Below are positions 45,315 through 54,609 of a stretch of 64,000 bases of DNA, piece after piece. The notes beneath the pieces are model-generated. The model worked only from the letters and a program-made list of their open reading frames with translations. It ran no database searches and was not told where the DNA came from. Numbering within the stretch: the first letter of the stretch is position 1; every line of letters starts with the position of its first letter. The translations under genes and the position numbers were made by a program. Source of the DNA: Cupriavidus sp. EM10 (GTDB lineage Bacteria > Pseudomonadota > Gammaproteobacteria > Burkholderiales > Burkholderiaceae); NCBI RefSeq assembly GCF_018729255.1, contig NZ_CP076060.1:1240001-1304000 (forward strand), read 5' to 3'.

Positions 45315-46346
45315 ATGTCCCTGGATCTGGATCAAATCGTCGCCGACGCACAGGCCGCTTTCGCTGCCGCCAACGACAACGCCACGCTGGAAAACGAAAA
45401 GGCCCGGTTCCTGGGCAAGACCGGCGCGCTGACCGAACTGCTCAAGGGCCTCGGCAAGCTGGACCCGGAAGCCCGCAAGACCGAGGGCGCCCGTATCAAC
45501 CAGGTGAAGCAGCAGGTGGAAGGCGCGCTGCAGGCGCGTCGCCAGGCGCTGGCCGATGCGCTGATGAACGCACGTCTGGCCGCCGAGGCCATCGACGTGA
45601 CGCTGCCGGGCCGTGCCGTGGCGCGCGGCAGCCTGCATCCGGTGATGCGGACGTGGGAGCGCGTGGAGCAGATCTTCGGCTCGATCGGTTTCGACGTGGC
45701 CGACGGCCCCGAAATCGAAACGGACTGGATGAACTTCACCGCGCTGAACAACCCGGACAACCATCCGGCGCGTTCGATGCAGGACACCTTCTATGTGGAC
45801 GGCCGCGACAGCGATGACAAGCTCCTGCTGCTGCGTACCCACACCAGCCCGATGCAGGTGCGCTACGCGCGCATGCACGTGCAGAAGTACGCCGGCCGCG
45901 CCATGCCGCCGATCAAGGTGATCTGCCCGGGCCGCACCTATCGTGTGGACAGCGATGCCACGCACTCGCCGATGTTCAACCAGGTGGAAGGCCTGTGGAT
46001 TGGCGAGGATGTCAGCTTTGCCGACCTGAAGGGCGTCTACACCGATTTCCTGCGCAAGTTCTTCGAGCGCGACGATATCCAGGTGCGCTTCCGCCCGTCG
46101 TACTTCCCGTTCACCGAGCCGTCGGCCGAAATCGACATGGCATTCGGCAACGGCAAGTGGCTGGAAATCTCCGGCTCGGGGCAGGTTCACCCGAACGTGC
46201 TGCGCAACATGGGCCTGGATCCGGAGCGCTATATCGGCTTCGCGTTCGGCTCCGGCCTGGAGCGCCTGACGATGCTGCGCTACGGCATCAACGACCTGCG
46301 CCTCTTCTTCGAAGGCGACGTGCGCTTCCTGCGCCAGTTCGCCTGA
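45315..46346 (+). CDS. pheS: Phenylalanyl-tRNA synthetase alpha subunit
   Basis: Catalytic subunit of 343 residues of the alpha2-beta2 enzyme. The N-terminal coiled coil (about 1-90) binds tRNA; class II motifs are [40 protein letters not shown] (motif 2 entry), FHTDs-like region [20 protein letters not shown], and motif 3 [20 protein letters not shown]. It is followed 72 bases later by pheT. Confidence 0.97.
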   Translation: MSLDLDQIVADAQAAFAAANDNATLENEKARFLGKTGALTELLKGLGKLDPEARKTEGARINQVKQQVEGALQARRQALADALMNARLAAEAIDVTLPGRAVARGSLHPVMRTWERVEQIFGSIGFDVADGPEIETDWMNFTALNNPDNHPARSMQDTFYVDGRDSDDKLLLLRTHTSPMQVRYARMHVQKYAGRAMPPIKVICPGRTYRVDSDATHSPMFNQVEGLWIGEDVSFADLKGVYTDFLRKFFERDDIQVRFRPSYFPFTEPSAEIDMAFGNGKWLEISGSGQVHPNVLRNMGLDPERYIGFAFGSGLERLTMLRYGINDLRLFFEGDVRFLRQFA

Positions 46347-46418
46347 TCGCGGCCGCGCACCCCGTACGCACGCACAACGTCACAGACATCACAGAATACC
46401 TACCGGATCAGAAGCGCC

Positions 46419-48866
46419 ATGCAATTCTCGGAATCCTGGCTTCGCACATTCGCCAATCCTGAAAAGATCTCGACCGACGCGCTGTCGCACAGCCTGACCA
46501 TGGCCGGCCTCGAAGTGGAAGAGGTTGGCCCGGTTGCGCCGCCGTTCAACAAGATCGTGGTGGCCAGCGTGCTGGCGACCGAACGCCACCCCAACGCCGA
46601 TCGCCTGAACGTTTGCCAGGTGGACGCCGGCACCGGCGAGACGCTGCAGATCGTTTGCGGCGCGCCCAACGTGAAGCCGGGCATCAAGGTGCCTTGTGCG
46701 CTGGTGGGTGCCGTGCTGCCGCCGGCCGAGGACGGTGGCAAGCCGTTCGAAATCAAGGTGGGCAAGCTCCGTGGCGTGGACAGCTTCGGCATGCTGTGCT
46801 CGGCGCGCGAACTGAAGCTGTCGGAAGACCATGGCGGCCTGATGGTGCTGCCGGACGATGCGCCGGTGGGCCAGGACATCCGCCATTACCTGGACCTGGA
46901 CGACCAGGTGTTCACGATCAAGCTGACGCCGAACAAGGCGGATTGCCTGTCGATCCACGGCGTGGCGCGCGAGGTGTCGGCGCTGACCGGTGCCACGCTG
47001 ACGCTGCCGGACATGTCGCCGGTAGCCGTGACGCTGCAGGACAAGCTGCCGGTCAAGATCTCGGCGCCCGACCTGTGCGGCCGTTTCTCGGGCCGTATCA
47101 TCCGCGGCGTGAACGCGCATGCGGCGACGCCGGCCTGGATGGTCCAGCGCCTGGAGCGCTCGGGGCAGCGCAGCATCTCCGCGCTGGTCGATATCTCGAA
47201 CTACGTGATGCTGGAGTTGGGCCGTCCGTCGCACGTGTTCGACCTGGACAAGATCCACGGCGGGCTGGACGTGCGCTGGGGCCGCAAGGGCGAACAGCTG
47301 AAGCTGCTGAACGGCAATACCATCGAGGTGGATGAGCAGGTTGGCGTGATTTCCGACGACAAGGAAATCGAAAGCCTGGCCGGCATCATGGGCGGCGACA
47401 GCACCGCCGTGTCGCTCGATACCACGAACATCTATCTGGAAGCCGCGTTCTGGTGGCCGAATGCCATTCAGGGCCGCGCCCGCCGCTACAACTTCTCGAC
47501 CGATGCGGCGCATCGCTTCGAGCGCGGGGTGGACTACGCCACCACGGTCGAGCACATCGAACGCATCAGCGCGCTGATTCTTGAAATCTGCGGCGGCCAG
47601 GCCGGCCCGGTGGACGACCAGATCGTCAACCTGCCGCAGCGCAAGCCGGTGGCCCTGCGCGTGGCGCGCGCCGAGCGTGTGTTGGGTATCGAACTGTCTT
47701 CGGCCGAAATTGCCGACGTGTTCCAGCGCCTGAACCTGCCGTTCACGCGGTCGCAGGGCGCGGACGGCGAAGTCTTCGAGGTCACGCCGCCGAGCTACCG
47801 CTTCGACATCGAGATCGAGGAAGACCTGATCGAGGAAGTGGCGCGGATCTATGGCTTCGAGCGTATCGTGGCCCGCCCGCCGATCGCCGAGAGCGAGATG
47901 CGTCCGACCAACGAAGGCCGCCGCTCGCAGCACGTGGTACGCCATGCGCTGGCCGCCCGCGACTTTAACGAAGTGATCAACTTCGCCTTCGTGGAAGAGC
48001 AGTGGGAACGCGATTTCGCCGCCAACGACAACCCGATCCGCCTGCTGAACCCGATCGCGAGCCAACTGGCCGTGATGCGGTCCACGCTGATCGGCGGCCT
48101 GGTGGACAAGGTCCGCTACAACCTCAACCGCAAGGCGGCCCGCGTGCGCCTGTTCGAGGTGGGTCGTGTGTTCCATCGCGATGCAAGCGTGGCCGATGGC
48201 GGCCTGACCGTGGCCGGCTATCGCCAGCCGATGATGGCTGCCGGCATTGCCTACGGCCCGGCGTTCGAGGAGCAGTGGGGCGTGGCAACGCGCCCGGTGG
48301 ACTTCTTCGACATCAAGGGGGACGTGGAGGCACTGTTCCATCCGCGCACGCCGCGCTTCGAGCCGGTGGCGCATCCCGCGCTGCACCCGGGCCGCGCCGC
48401 CCGCGTGATCGTCGACGGCAAGCCTGTGGGTGTGGTCGGCGAACTTCACCCGCGCTGGCTGCAGGAGTACGAACTGACCAACGCGCCCGTGGTGTTCGAG
48501 CTGGAGCTCGACGCGCTGCGCGACGTCGGTCTGCCGGTCTACACGGAAATTTCCAAGTTCCCGGCGGCCGTGCGCGACCTGGCCGTGGTGGTCAAGCAGC
48601 AGGTGCGCGTGCAGGACATGATCGATGCCATGCGCGCGGCGCTGGACAAGGCCGGCTCGGGCCACTTTGTCCAGAGCCTGGTGCTGTTCGACGAGTTCCG
48701 TCCCAAGGCGGCGTCGGCGTCAATTGGCGCCGATGAGAAAAGTCTTGCCTTCCGTGTAACGTTGCAAGATACTGGGGCGACCCTCCAGGACGAGACAGTC
48801 GACAGTGCGATGCGTTGCATGGTCGACGCGCTGACGGCGGGCTTCGAAGCCCGTCTGCGCGGTTAA
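46419..48866 (+). CDS. pheT: Phenylalanyl-tRNA synthetase beta subunit
   Basis: Beta subunit of 815 residues. An N-terminal tRNA-binding EMAP-like domain ([32 protein letters not shown]), B3/B4 editing domain ([20 protein letters not shown]), B5 domain ([20 protein letters not shown]), a catalytic-like core, and a C-terminal ferredoxin-fold anticodon-binding domain ([20 protein letters not shown]). Length and domain order are those of bacterial PheT. It edits Tyr-tRNA-Phe and recognises the tRNA. Confidence 0.97.
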   Translation: MQFSESWLRTFANPEKISTDALSHSLTMAGLEVEEVGPVAPPFNKIVVASVLATERHPNADRLNVCQVDAGTGETLQIVCGAPNVKPGIKVPCALVGAVLPPAEDGGKPFEIKVGKLRGVDSFGMLCSARELKLSEDHGGLMVLPDDAPVGQDIRHYLDLDDQVFTIKLTPNKADCLSIHGVAREVSALTGATLTLPDMSPVAVTLQDKLPVKISAPDLCGRFSGRIIRGVNAHAATPAWMVQRLERSGQRSISALVDISNYVMLELGRPSHVFDLDKIHGGLDVRWGRKGEQLKLLNGNTIEVDEQVGVISDDKEIESLAGIMGGDSTAVSLDTTNIYLEAAFWWPNAIQGRARRYNFSTDAAHRFERGVDYATTVEHIERISALILEICGGQAGPVDDQIVNLPQRKPVALRVARAERVLGIELSSAEIADVFQRLNLPFTRSQGADGEVFEVTPPSYRFDIEIEEDLIEEVARIYGFERIVARPPIAESEMRPTNEGRRSQHVVRHALAARDFNEVINFAFVEEQWERDFAANDNPIRLLNPIASQLAVMRSTLIGGLVDKVRYNLNRKAARVRLFEVGRVFHRDASVADGGLTVAGYRQPMMAAGIAYGPAFEEQWGVATRPVDFFDIKGDVEALFHPRTPRFEPVAHPALHPGRAARVIVDGKPVGVVGELHPRWLQEYELTNAPVVFELELDALRDVGLPVYTEISKFPAAVRDLAVVVKQQVRVQDMIDAMRAALDKAGSGHFVQSLVLFDEFRPKAASASIGADEKSLAFRVTLQDTGATLQDETVDSAMRCMVDALTAGFEARLRG

Positions 48867-48941
48867 GCCACCATCGCAGTTGGAGCGCCCGGACACAGCT
48901 TCCGGGCGGATCGCCAGACAGATTCAAGAGAGCGATCAAGG

Positions 48942-49358
48942 ATGAACGATCGAGACGCGATTTCCATGAATGCTGCAGACCTGGGCGAGGCAAGCGACCG
49001 GCACGTTGCCTCCCTCGACGATGCATCGCCGGAAGCCCGCGCTACCGAGGTGCCTACCCTGACCAAGGCCGAACTGGCAGAGATGCTGTTCGACCAGGTC
49101 GGCCTGAACAAGCGCGAATCGAAGGATATGGTCGAGGCTTTCTTCGACGTGATTCGCGAAGCCCTGGAAAAGGGCGACAGCGTGAAGCTGTCCGGCTTCG
49201 GCAACTTCCAGTTGCGCGACAAGGCGCAACGTCCCGGCCGCAACCCCAAGACGGGCGAGATCATTCCGATCACCGCGCGCCGTGTGGTCACGTTCCACGC
49301 CAGCCAGAAGCTCAAGAGCCAGGTCGAGGAGCGCGCGGACGTGGCGCTGCCGGGCTGA
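48942..49358 (+). CDS. ihfA: Integration host factor alpha subunit
   Basis: DNA-bending nucleoid protein of 138 residues that pairs with IhfB. The core from about residue 40 ([56 protein letters not shown]) is IHF-alpha, with the GRNPKTG arm that inserts into the minor groove. It carries an N-terminal extension of nearly 40 mostly acidic residues not found in the 99-residue enterobacterial protein; such extensions occur in Ralstonia-type bacteria. The position after pheT is the conserved one. Confidence 0.95.
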   Translation: MNDRDAISMNAADLGEASDRHVASLDDASPEARATEVPTLTKAELAEMLFDQVGLNKRESKDMVEAFFDVIREALEKGDSVKLSGFGNFQLRDKAQRPGRNPKTGEIIPITARRVVTFHASQKLKSQVEERADVALPG

Positions 49359-49562
49359 CGACATCGCAGGATCTGACGCCGCGCGCCAAACGTGCGCGTC
49401 GGCTGCCTGTTGCAAACGTCGCGACGCGCACACATCTGTATCAATTTGCCACGTCGGTTGGATTGCCCGAGGCGGTGGCTATCTGTATCCTGCAATGCCG
49501 CGCGTGCGTCGCGCCAACCGAGTCTTGCTCCTGACGGGGCGGACATCAGCTCCCCCCATCGC

Positions 49563-50000
49563 ATGACGGAAAAATCCAGCGAGCGCGTCGCGCTTCCGCC
49601 GATTCCCGCAAAACGCTATTTCACGATTGGTGAAGTGAGCGAGCTTTGCGCCGTCAAGCCGCACGTGCTGCGGTACTGGGAGCAGGAGTTCACGCAGCTC
49701 AAGCCCGTAAAGCGCCGTGGCAACCGACGCTACTACCAGCATCATGAAGTGCTGCTGATCCGGCGGATCCGCGAACTGCTCTACGAGCAGGGCTTCACGA
49801 TCAACGGCGCACGCAACCGGCTGGACGAAGGGCGCCATCACGGCGTTGCCGAGGCGATGCCTGCGGAGGCCGTCAATGCGATGCCTGACGCCACCGCGCC
49901 ATCGCCGCTGCTGTCGGTCGACCTGAATTCGCTGCGCGGCGAGCTGGTGGAAGTCCAGCGTCTGCTGGCGCAATTGAAGCAGATCGCGAAGCACGAATAA
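49563..50000 (+). CDS. MerR family transcriptional regulator
   Basis: Protein of 145 residues with an N-terminal MerR winged helix: YFTIGEVSELCAVKPHVLRY, WEQEF, RGNRRYYQHHEVLLIRRIRE and LLYEQGFTINGARNRL. The C-terminal part (LRGELVEVQRLLAQLKQI) is a short coiled coil and has no cysteines or ligand domain. This ihfA-linked MerR protein is conserved at the end of the pheST-ihfA block in many proteobacteria; its target is unknown. Confidence 0.93.
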   Translation: MTEKSSERVALPPIPAKRYFTIGEVSELCAVKPHVLRYWEQEFTQLKPVKRRGNRRYYQHHEVLLIRRIRELLYEQGFTINGARNRLDEGRHHGVAEAMPAEAVNAMPDATAPSPLLSVDLNSLRGELVEVQRLLAQLKQIAKHE

Positions 50001-50035
50001 ATTAGCTGCAAACCACTAGCCATTACTATTGGCTC

Positions 50036-50044
50036 TGATATAAT
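50036..50044 (+). promoter_or_regulatory. Extended -10 promoter for tRNA-Pro
   Basis: TGATATAAT is a perfect extended -10 element (TGn followed by TATAAT), ending 12 bases before the tRNA. No good -35 box is present at 17 bases. Confidence 0.65.
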
Positions 50045-50056
50045 CTCGTTCTTCTT

Positions 50057-50133
<77 letters not shown>

Positions 50134-50141
50134 GAAAATAG

Positions 50142-50175
50142 AAGCCCGCGTAATCGATCGGTTACGCGGGCTTTG
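50142..50175 (+). terminator. Rho-independent terminator after tRNA-Pro
   Basis: Twelve-base perfect stem AAGCCCGCGTAA (50142-50153) / TTACGCGGGCTT (50162-50173) with an eight-base loop, followed by T-rich sequence. Confidence 0.9.
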
Positions 50176-50343
50176 TCTTTTCCGCTTTGTCTTTGCCTCT
50201 TCTCCGATCCGGAAAATGCGCGGGTCATCTTCGCCAGTCAGGCGCGCAGGGCCGCCGTCAGCTCGCAACCTTTCCTTACATATCGGACATTGTTCTGCGT
50301 CCGTGATGGTCTAGCCTTAACCCCATTCATCGAACTCATGAAA

Positions 50344-50381
50344 AGCCGCACGATGGAACATGATCGTGCGGCTGCATTTTT
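50344..50381 (+). terminator. Hairpin with T tract before msrA
   Basis: Perfect 11-base stem AGCCGCACGAT (50344-50354) / ATCGTGCGGCT (50363-50373), eight-base loop, followed by GCATTTTT. It looks like a rightward terminator, but no obvious rightward gene ends here, and it overlaps the start region of a possible small open frame. Confidence 0.6.
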
Positions 50382-50484
50382 GCTGATGACCTGGCGTGAC
50401 GTTTTACTGATCGGTTGTGGATGGGTGGGCGCCTGTATGGCCGTGGGCTGGATTGTGACCGCGGCGGTCAAGGTGCTCGGGTGA
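50353..50484 (+). CDS. Possible small single-helix membrane protein
   Basis: Open frame of 43 codons from the ATG at 50353 (48 from 50338, 32 from 50386). It encodes a hydrophobic helix, DVLLIGCGWVGACMAVGWIV, with a short basic tail. Against it: no good ribosome site, and the first two starts lie in the terminator-like hairpin. No family recognised. It is convergent with msrA, whose stop is 13 bases away. Confidence 0.3.
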   Translation: MEHDRAAAFLLMTWRDVLLIGCGWVGACMAVGWIVTAAVKVLG

Positions 50485-50496
50485 ACGTTCCGATCC

Positions 50497-51224
50497 TTAC
50501 TGCTTCGATACCAGTACCGGATCGTTCCGGTAGAGGTCCGGGAACATCTTCTTCAGGTTGGCGATCTTCGGCAGGTCGTTGAAGACGATGTACATGTCTC
50601 GCGGATTCCGCGTCAGATAGTCCTGGTGATAGCTCTCGGCGGTATAGAACGGCTTGTTGGGCTCCAGGTGCGTCACGATCGGTGACGGCCAGGCCTTGGC
50701 GCCGTTCAACTGCGCGATATAGGCTTCGGCGATCGATTTCTGCTCCGGCGTGAGCGGGAAAATCGCGGAGCGATATTGCGTGCCGTGGTCCGGCCCCTGG
50801 TAATTCAGTTGCGTCGGATTATGGGCGACGGAAAAGAACACCTGCAGCAGTTTCCCGTAGCTGATTTGCGTGGGGTCATAGCGGATTTCCACCGATTCGG
50901 CGTGGCCGGTATTGCCGGTGCCCACTTTCTCGTATTGCGCGGTATTGGCCGCGCCCCCGCGTAACCGGATGTGACCAGTGTTACGCCACGTACATGCTGG
51001 AATACCCCCTGCACGCCCCAGAAACATCCGCCGGCGAAGACGGCCGTGGCGGAGTGGCTGGCGCCTGCCTTCTCGTCGACGGTCGGAGCGGGAATCTTCA
51101 TGGCGTCCTCGGCGGACAGGGCGGGCACGCGATAGGTGGTGGCGATAGCCGCCACGAAGGCGAGGCCCATCATCTTGAGCGTGGTGGGGCGGGTCCAGCG
51201 TTGCAGCGTGGTAATGGCAGTCAT
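50497..51224 (-). pseudogene. msrA: Peptide methionine-S-sulfoxide reductase MsrA, exported; frameshifted as sequenced
   Basis: Reduces the S form of methionine sulfoxide in proteins. A signal peptide (MMGLAFVAAIATTYRVPALS) indicates a periplasmic form. The catalytic motif AVFAGGCFWGVQGVFQHVRG is followed by LVTSGYAG, where the frame breaks. In the next frame GAANTAQYEKVGTGNTGHAE, VEIRYDPTQISYGKLLQVFF and HDPTQ-like AHNPTQLNYQGPDHGTQYRS resume and run to TAA at 50497. Adding one C to the five-C run at 50954-50958 restores a normal protein of 242 residues. Third gene of the leftward msrB-dipZ-msrA group. Confidence 0.88.
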
Positions 51225-51276
51225 GGTGAAGTCCTTTCGCTGTCGGAATCAGGGTGGATGGTGTTGATGGCATCGA

Positions 51277-53109
51277 TCAGCCGAACGTGAAGGCATACGC
51301 CTGCACGCCGGGGTCGAGGAATTCGATGGCGAAGGTGCGGTCCCGGATGTCGCCGTCCTGGCGCACCAGTTGATAGAGCCGCTGGTCCGTGACCGTGCCG
51401 GTGCCGTCGGCGGCCACGTCCGTACCGTGCGAGGCGCCCGGCGTCTGGCCGTCGATCGTCACGCGGAACCGCACCGGCTTGCCGTCGCTGCCTGGACCCA
51501 GCACCAGGTGCAGGTCGCGGGCATGGAAGCGGTAGACGATGCGGCCATCGGGCTTCACCAGCGATGCCTGTTCATCGCCGATCTTCCACTGGCCGGCCAG
51601 GCCCCACTGGTTCAGCGCCGGCCTGGCAGGCGCGCTGTAGTCATTGGCGGCATCCTGGCGGGCGCCGCCGGGCGAGGCAAAGTTCTCGGCGCGGGCGTAG
51701 CCGACGTAGGTCTCCGGCGATTGCACGGCCGTGGCGTCGGCCGCCATCTCCACGCCCTGGGCGGCCGCTGTGCCGGTCCGGGTGGGGGTGGCAGCCATCT
51801 TGCCCATGTCGCCGTGACCGGCTTCGGCCAGCAGTTCACGGATCACCTGCTCGGACTTGTCGTACTCGCCTTCGCCGAAATGGTGGAAGCGCACGCGCCC
51901 CTGGGCATCGATGAAGTAGTGCGCGGGCCAGTAATTGTTGTTGAACGCGCGCCAGATGGCGTAGTTGTTGTCGACGGCGACCGGATAGGTCACGCCCAGG
52001 TCCTTGGTGGCCTTGCGGACGTTGTCGATATTGCGCTCGAAGGCGAACTCGGGCGCATGCACGCCGATCACCACCAGCCCTTGGTCACGATACTTCTCGG
52101 CCCACGCCTTCACATACGGCAGCGAGCGCAGGCAGTTGATGCACGAGTACGTCCAGAAGTCGACCAGCACCACCTTGCCGCGCAGCGCCTCGGCCGTCAG
52201 CGGGGGCGAATTGAGCCACGCCACGGCGCCGTCGACGCCCGGAAACTTGCCCTCGACCGGCAGGTTGGACGAAGCCCCGGCCGCCGCGCGCATCATCATC
52301 GACCCGCCCGATGCCTCGGGCGCCAGGCCCTGCGCCTTCGCTTGCATCATCATCGCGCCCCCAGCCCCGTCACCGCCGTCCTTGCGGGCCGCGAACGTGT
52401 CGACCAGGCGCTGTTCCAGGCCGCCGGTGGCCACCGTGGAAATGCGCGTCAGGACGCCGGTGTCGAGCCCCAGCGCGATGGCGGCCACGCCCACCAGCAT
52501 GGCGGCGCCGATGCCGCGCCGGATCCATTCGCCCGCGCCCAGCGAACGCTTCATTGCCGCGAACATCCGGCCGCCGATCAGCAGCGCCACGGCCAGCGAC
52601 GTGGCTGCGCCAGCGGCATAGGCCACCAGCAGCAGCGTCGTGCCGATGCTGGCACCTTGCAGCGCGGCGCCGGTCAGCACCAGCCCGAGGATCGGGCCCG
52701 CGCAGGGCGCCCACAGCAGGCCGGTAGCGATGCCAAGCAGGAACGACGATCCCGCGCCGGCCGGGCGTCCATCCGCCTGCGCGAAGTTGGTCAGGCGACT
52801 GCCGGCGCGTACCAGCGGCTCGGTCAGCCGTTCGGCCAGGCTCGGCAGCAGCAGCGTCAGGCCGAACACGGCCAGCAGCGCGATGGCCAGCCAGCGACCG
52901 AGTTCATTGGCCTGTGCCACCCAGCCGCCGCCCACGGCGGCCAGCGTGGCCACGCCGGCAAACGTGATGCCCATGCCGGCCAGCAGCGGCAGGCCGCTGC
53001 GCACGAAGGGTTGGTCGGCCCGTGCGAACACGAACGGCAGGACGGGCAGGATGCAGGGGCTCAGGATCGTCAGGACCCCGCCCAGGTAGGCAAGTATCAG
53101 CAGCAGCAT
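51277..53109 (-). CDS. dipZ: DipZ/CcdA-type thiol-disulfide transporter with thioredoxin domain
   Basis: Inner-membrane protein of 610 residues that carries reducing power from cytoplasmic thioredoxin to the periplasm. The CcdA-like membrane domain (about 1-220) has the paired redox cysteines in LSPCILPVLPF and LWAPCAGPILG. A linker with two methionine clusters (MMMQAKAQ and SMMMRAA) leads to a periplasmic thioredoxin-like domain with FWTYSCINCLRSLPYVKAWA and GVHAPEFAFERN, then a C-terminal beta-rich domain of about 150 residues (LVKPDGRIVYRFHARDLHLV), as in DipZ of other bacteria. It sits between msrB and msrA, so exported Msr enzymes are its likely clients. Confidence 0.93.
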   Translation of the reverse strand: MLLLILAYLGGVLTILSPCILPVLPFVFARADQPFVRSGLPLLAGMGITFAGVATLAAVGGGWVAQANELGRWLAIALLAVFGLTLLLPSLAERLTEPLVRAGSRLTNFAQADGRPAGAGSSFLLGIATGLLWAPCAGPILGLVLTGAALQGASIGTTLLLVAYAAGAATSLAVALLIGGRMFAAMKRSLGAGEWIRRGIGAAMLVGVAAIALGLDTGVLTRISTVATGGLEQRLVDTFAARKDGGDGAGGAMMMQAKAQGLAPEASGGSMMMRAAAGASSNLPVEGKFPGVDGAVAWLNSPPLTAEALRGKVVLVDFWTYSCINCLRSLPYVKAWAEKYRDQGLVVIGVHAPEFAFERNIDNVRKATKDLGVTYPVAVDNNYAIWRAFNNNYWPAHYFIDAQGRVRFHHFGEGEYDKSEQVIRELLAEAGHGDMGKMAATPTRTGTAAAQGVEMAADATAVQSPETYVGYARAENFASPGGARQDAANDYSAPARPALNQWGLAGQWKIGDEQASLVKPDGRIVYRFHARDLHLVLGPGSDGKPVRFRVTIDGQTPGASHGTDVAADGTGTVTDQRLYQLVRQDGDIRDRTFAIEFLDPGVQAYAFTFG

Positions 53110-53163
53110 GGCGTGTTGCTCGTGGTCAGTGGGTAGGGGTGTTGCGGTGCTCGCGGGTCAAGC

Positions 53164-53681
53164 TCAGGCCGCTGCCGGCCGGAAGGTCATCGCCACGCCG
53201 TTCATGCAGTAGCGCAGGCCGGTGGGCTTGGGGCCGTCATCGAACACATGGCCCAGGTGGCCGCCGCAGCGGTGGCAATGGACGGCCGTGCGGATCATCC
53301 CGAACGTCACGTCCTGCGTGGTGCCCACGGCATTGGTCAGCGGCGCCCAGAAGCTGGGCCAGCCGGTGCCGCTGTCGAACTTGGTATTCGACGAGAACAG
53401 GTCGAGCTGGCATCCCGCGCAGGCAAACACGCCCTTGCGGTGCTCATCGTTGAGCGGGCTGCTGAACGGGCGCTCCGTGCCTTCCTGGCGCAGCACGTTG
53501 TACTGGGCGGCCGTCAGCTTCTTGCGCCAGTCGGCGTCGCTCATGGTCACTTCGAACTTCTCGGGGGCCTGCGGGCGGTGCCGGCGGTGGCCGGGCCGGC
53601 CAGCAGCCGCCAGCCGCCCATGGCGGCCACTGCGGCAGTCAGCGTGCCGCCGGACAGCAGAAAGCGTCGTGTGATGCGCAT
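53164..53681 (-). pseudogene. msrB: Peptide methionine-R-sulfoxide reductase MsrB, exported; frameshifted as sequenced
   Basis: Reduces the R form of methionine sulfoxide. The start at 53681 gives a signal with a twin-arginine-like head (MRITRRFLLSGGTLTAAVAA). The frame breaks after GPATAGTA, near 53570-53575; in the next frame APEKFEVTMSDADWRKKLTA begins the enzyme, with zinc cysteines in VFACAGCQLDLF and VHCHRCGGHLGHVF and the catalytic cysteine in LRYCMNGVAM. One extra base in the CGC-AGG context restores about 172 residues. First gene of the leftward msrB-dipZ-msrA group and divergent from a two-component system. Confidence 0.88.
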
Positions 53682-53838
53682 GGTGGACTCCGTACTCGGA
53701 AGGGGGTGATCGGATGGTAGGCAACGGGGCGTATCGGAGTCCTCGCCGAACCTTAAACAATTCGTGATAACTGCCCGGGGCGGATTTCTGCACAATAGCG
53801 GCACATTCCCGAAATCCGGCAGCCCCTGCCGGTGCAAC

Positions 53839-54609
53839 ATGGAAAACCCGAAACGGATCCTGCTGGTCGAAGACGATGCCAGCATCGCCAACGTGCTGGC
53901 CATGCATTTGCGCGACGAGCGCTATGAGGTCGTGCACAGCGCCGACGGCACCGAAGGGCTGCGCCTGCTGGAGCAGGGCGGCTGGGACGCGCTGGTGCTG
54001 GACCTGATGCTGCCCGGCGTGGACGGCCTGGAAATCTGCCGGCGCGCCCGCGCCATGACGCGCTACACGCCGATCATCATCACCAGTGCGCGATCCAGCG
54101 AGGTGCACCGCATCCTGGGCCTGGAACTGGGTGCCGACGACTACCTGGCCAAGCCGTTCTCGGTGCTGGAGCTCGTGGCGCGGGTCAAGGCGCTGCTGCG
54201 GCGGGTTGAGGCGATGGCCCGCGACGTGCGCGCCGATGCCGGCAGCCTGGAACTGGCGGGCCTGGCCATCGACCCGCTGGCGCGCCAGGCATCGGTCGAC
54301 GGCCGGCGGCTTGACCTGACGCCGCGCGAGTTCGACCTGCTGTACTTCTTTGCCCGCCATCCGGACAAGGTTTTCTCGCGCATGGACCTGCTCAACGCGG
54401 TCTGGGGCTATCAGCACGAGGGCTACGAACACACCGTGAACACCCATATCAACCGGCTGCGCACCAAGATCGAGGCCGATCCGGCGCGGCCGCTGCGCAT
54501 CCTGACGGTGTGGCGCCGGGGCTACCGCTTCGTGGCCGACCCGGCTGCCGAGCCGAGGGGCGACGAGGGTGACGTTGGTGACGGGAACCACAAGGGGGAC
54601 GCATCGTGA
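53839..54609 (+). CDS. Two-component response regulator, OmpR family
   Basis: Regulator of 256 residues. Receiver domain: acidic pair in ILLVEDDASIANVL, phosphorylated aspartate D55 in LVLDLMLPGVDGLEI, and the conserved lysine in GADDYLAKPFSVLEL. The C-terminal winged helix is DLTPREFDLLYFFARHPDKV with GYEHTVNTHINRLRTKIEAD and VWRRGYRFV. The stop overlaps the kinase start (GTGA). It is divergent from msrB across 157 bases, so the msr/dipZ operon is a natural candidate target. The ligand or stress sensed is unknown. Confidence 0.93.
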   Translation: MENPKRILLVEDDASIANVLAMHLRDERYEVVHSADGTEGLRLLEQGGWDALVLDLMLPGVDGLEICRRARAMTRYTPIIITSARSSEVHRILGLELGADDYLAKPFSVLELVARVKALLRRVEAMARDVRADAGSLELAGLAIDPLARQASVDGRRLDLTPREFDLLYFFARHPDKVFSRMDLLNAVWGYQHEGYEHTVNTHINRLRTKIEADPARPLRILTVWRRGYRFVADPAAEPRGDEGDVGDGNHKGDAS

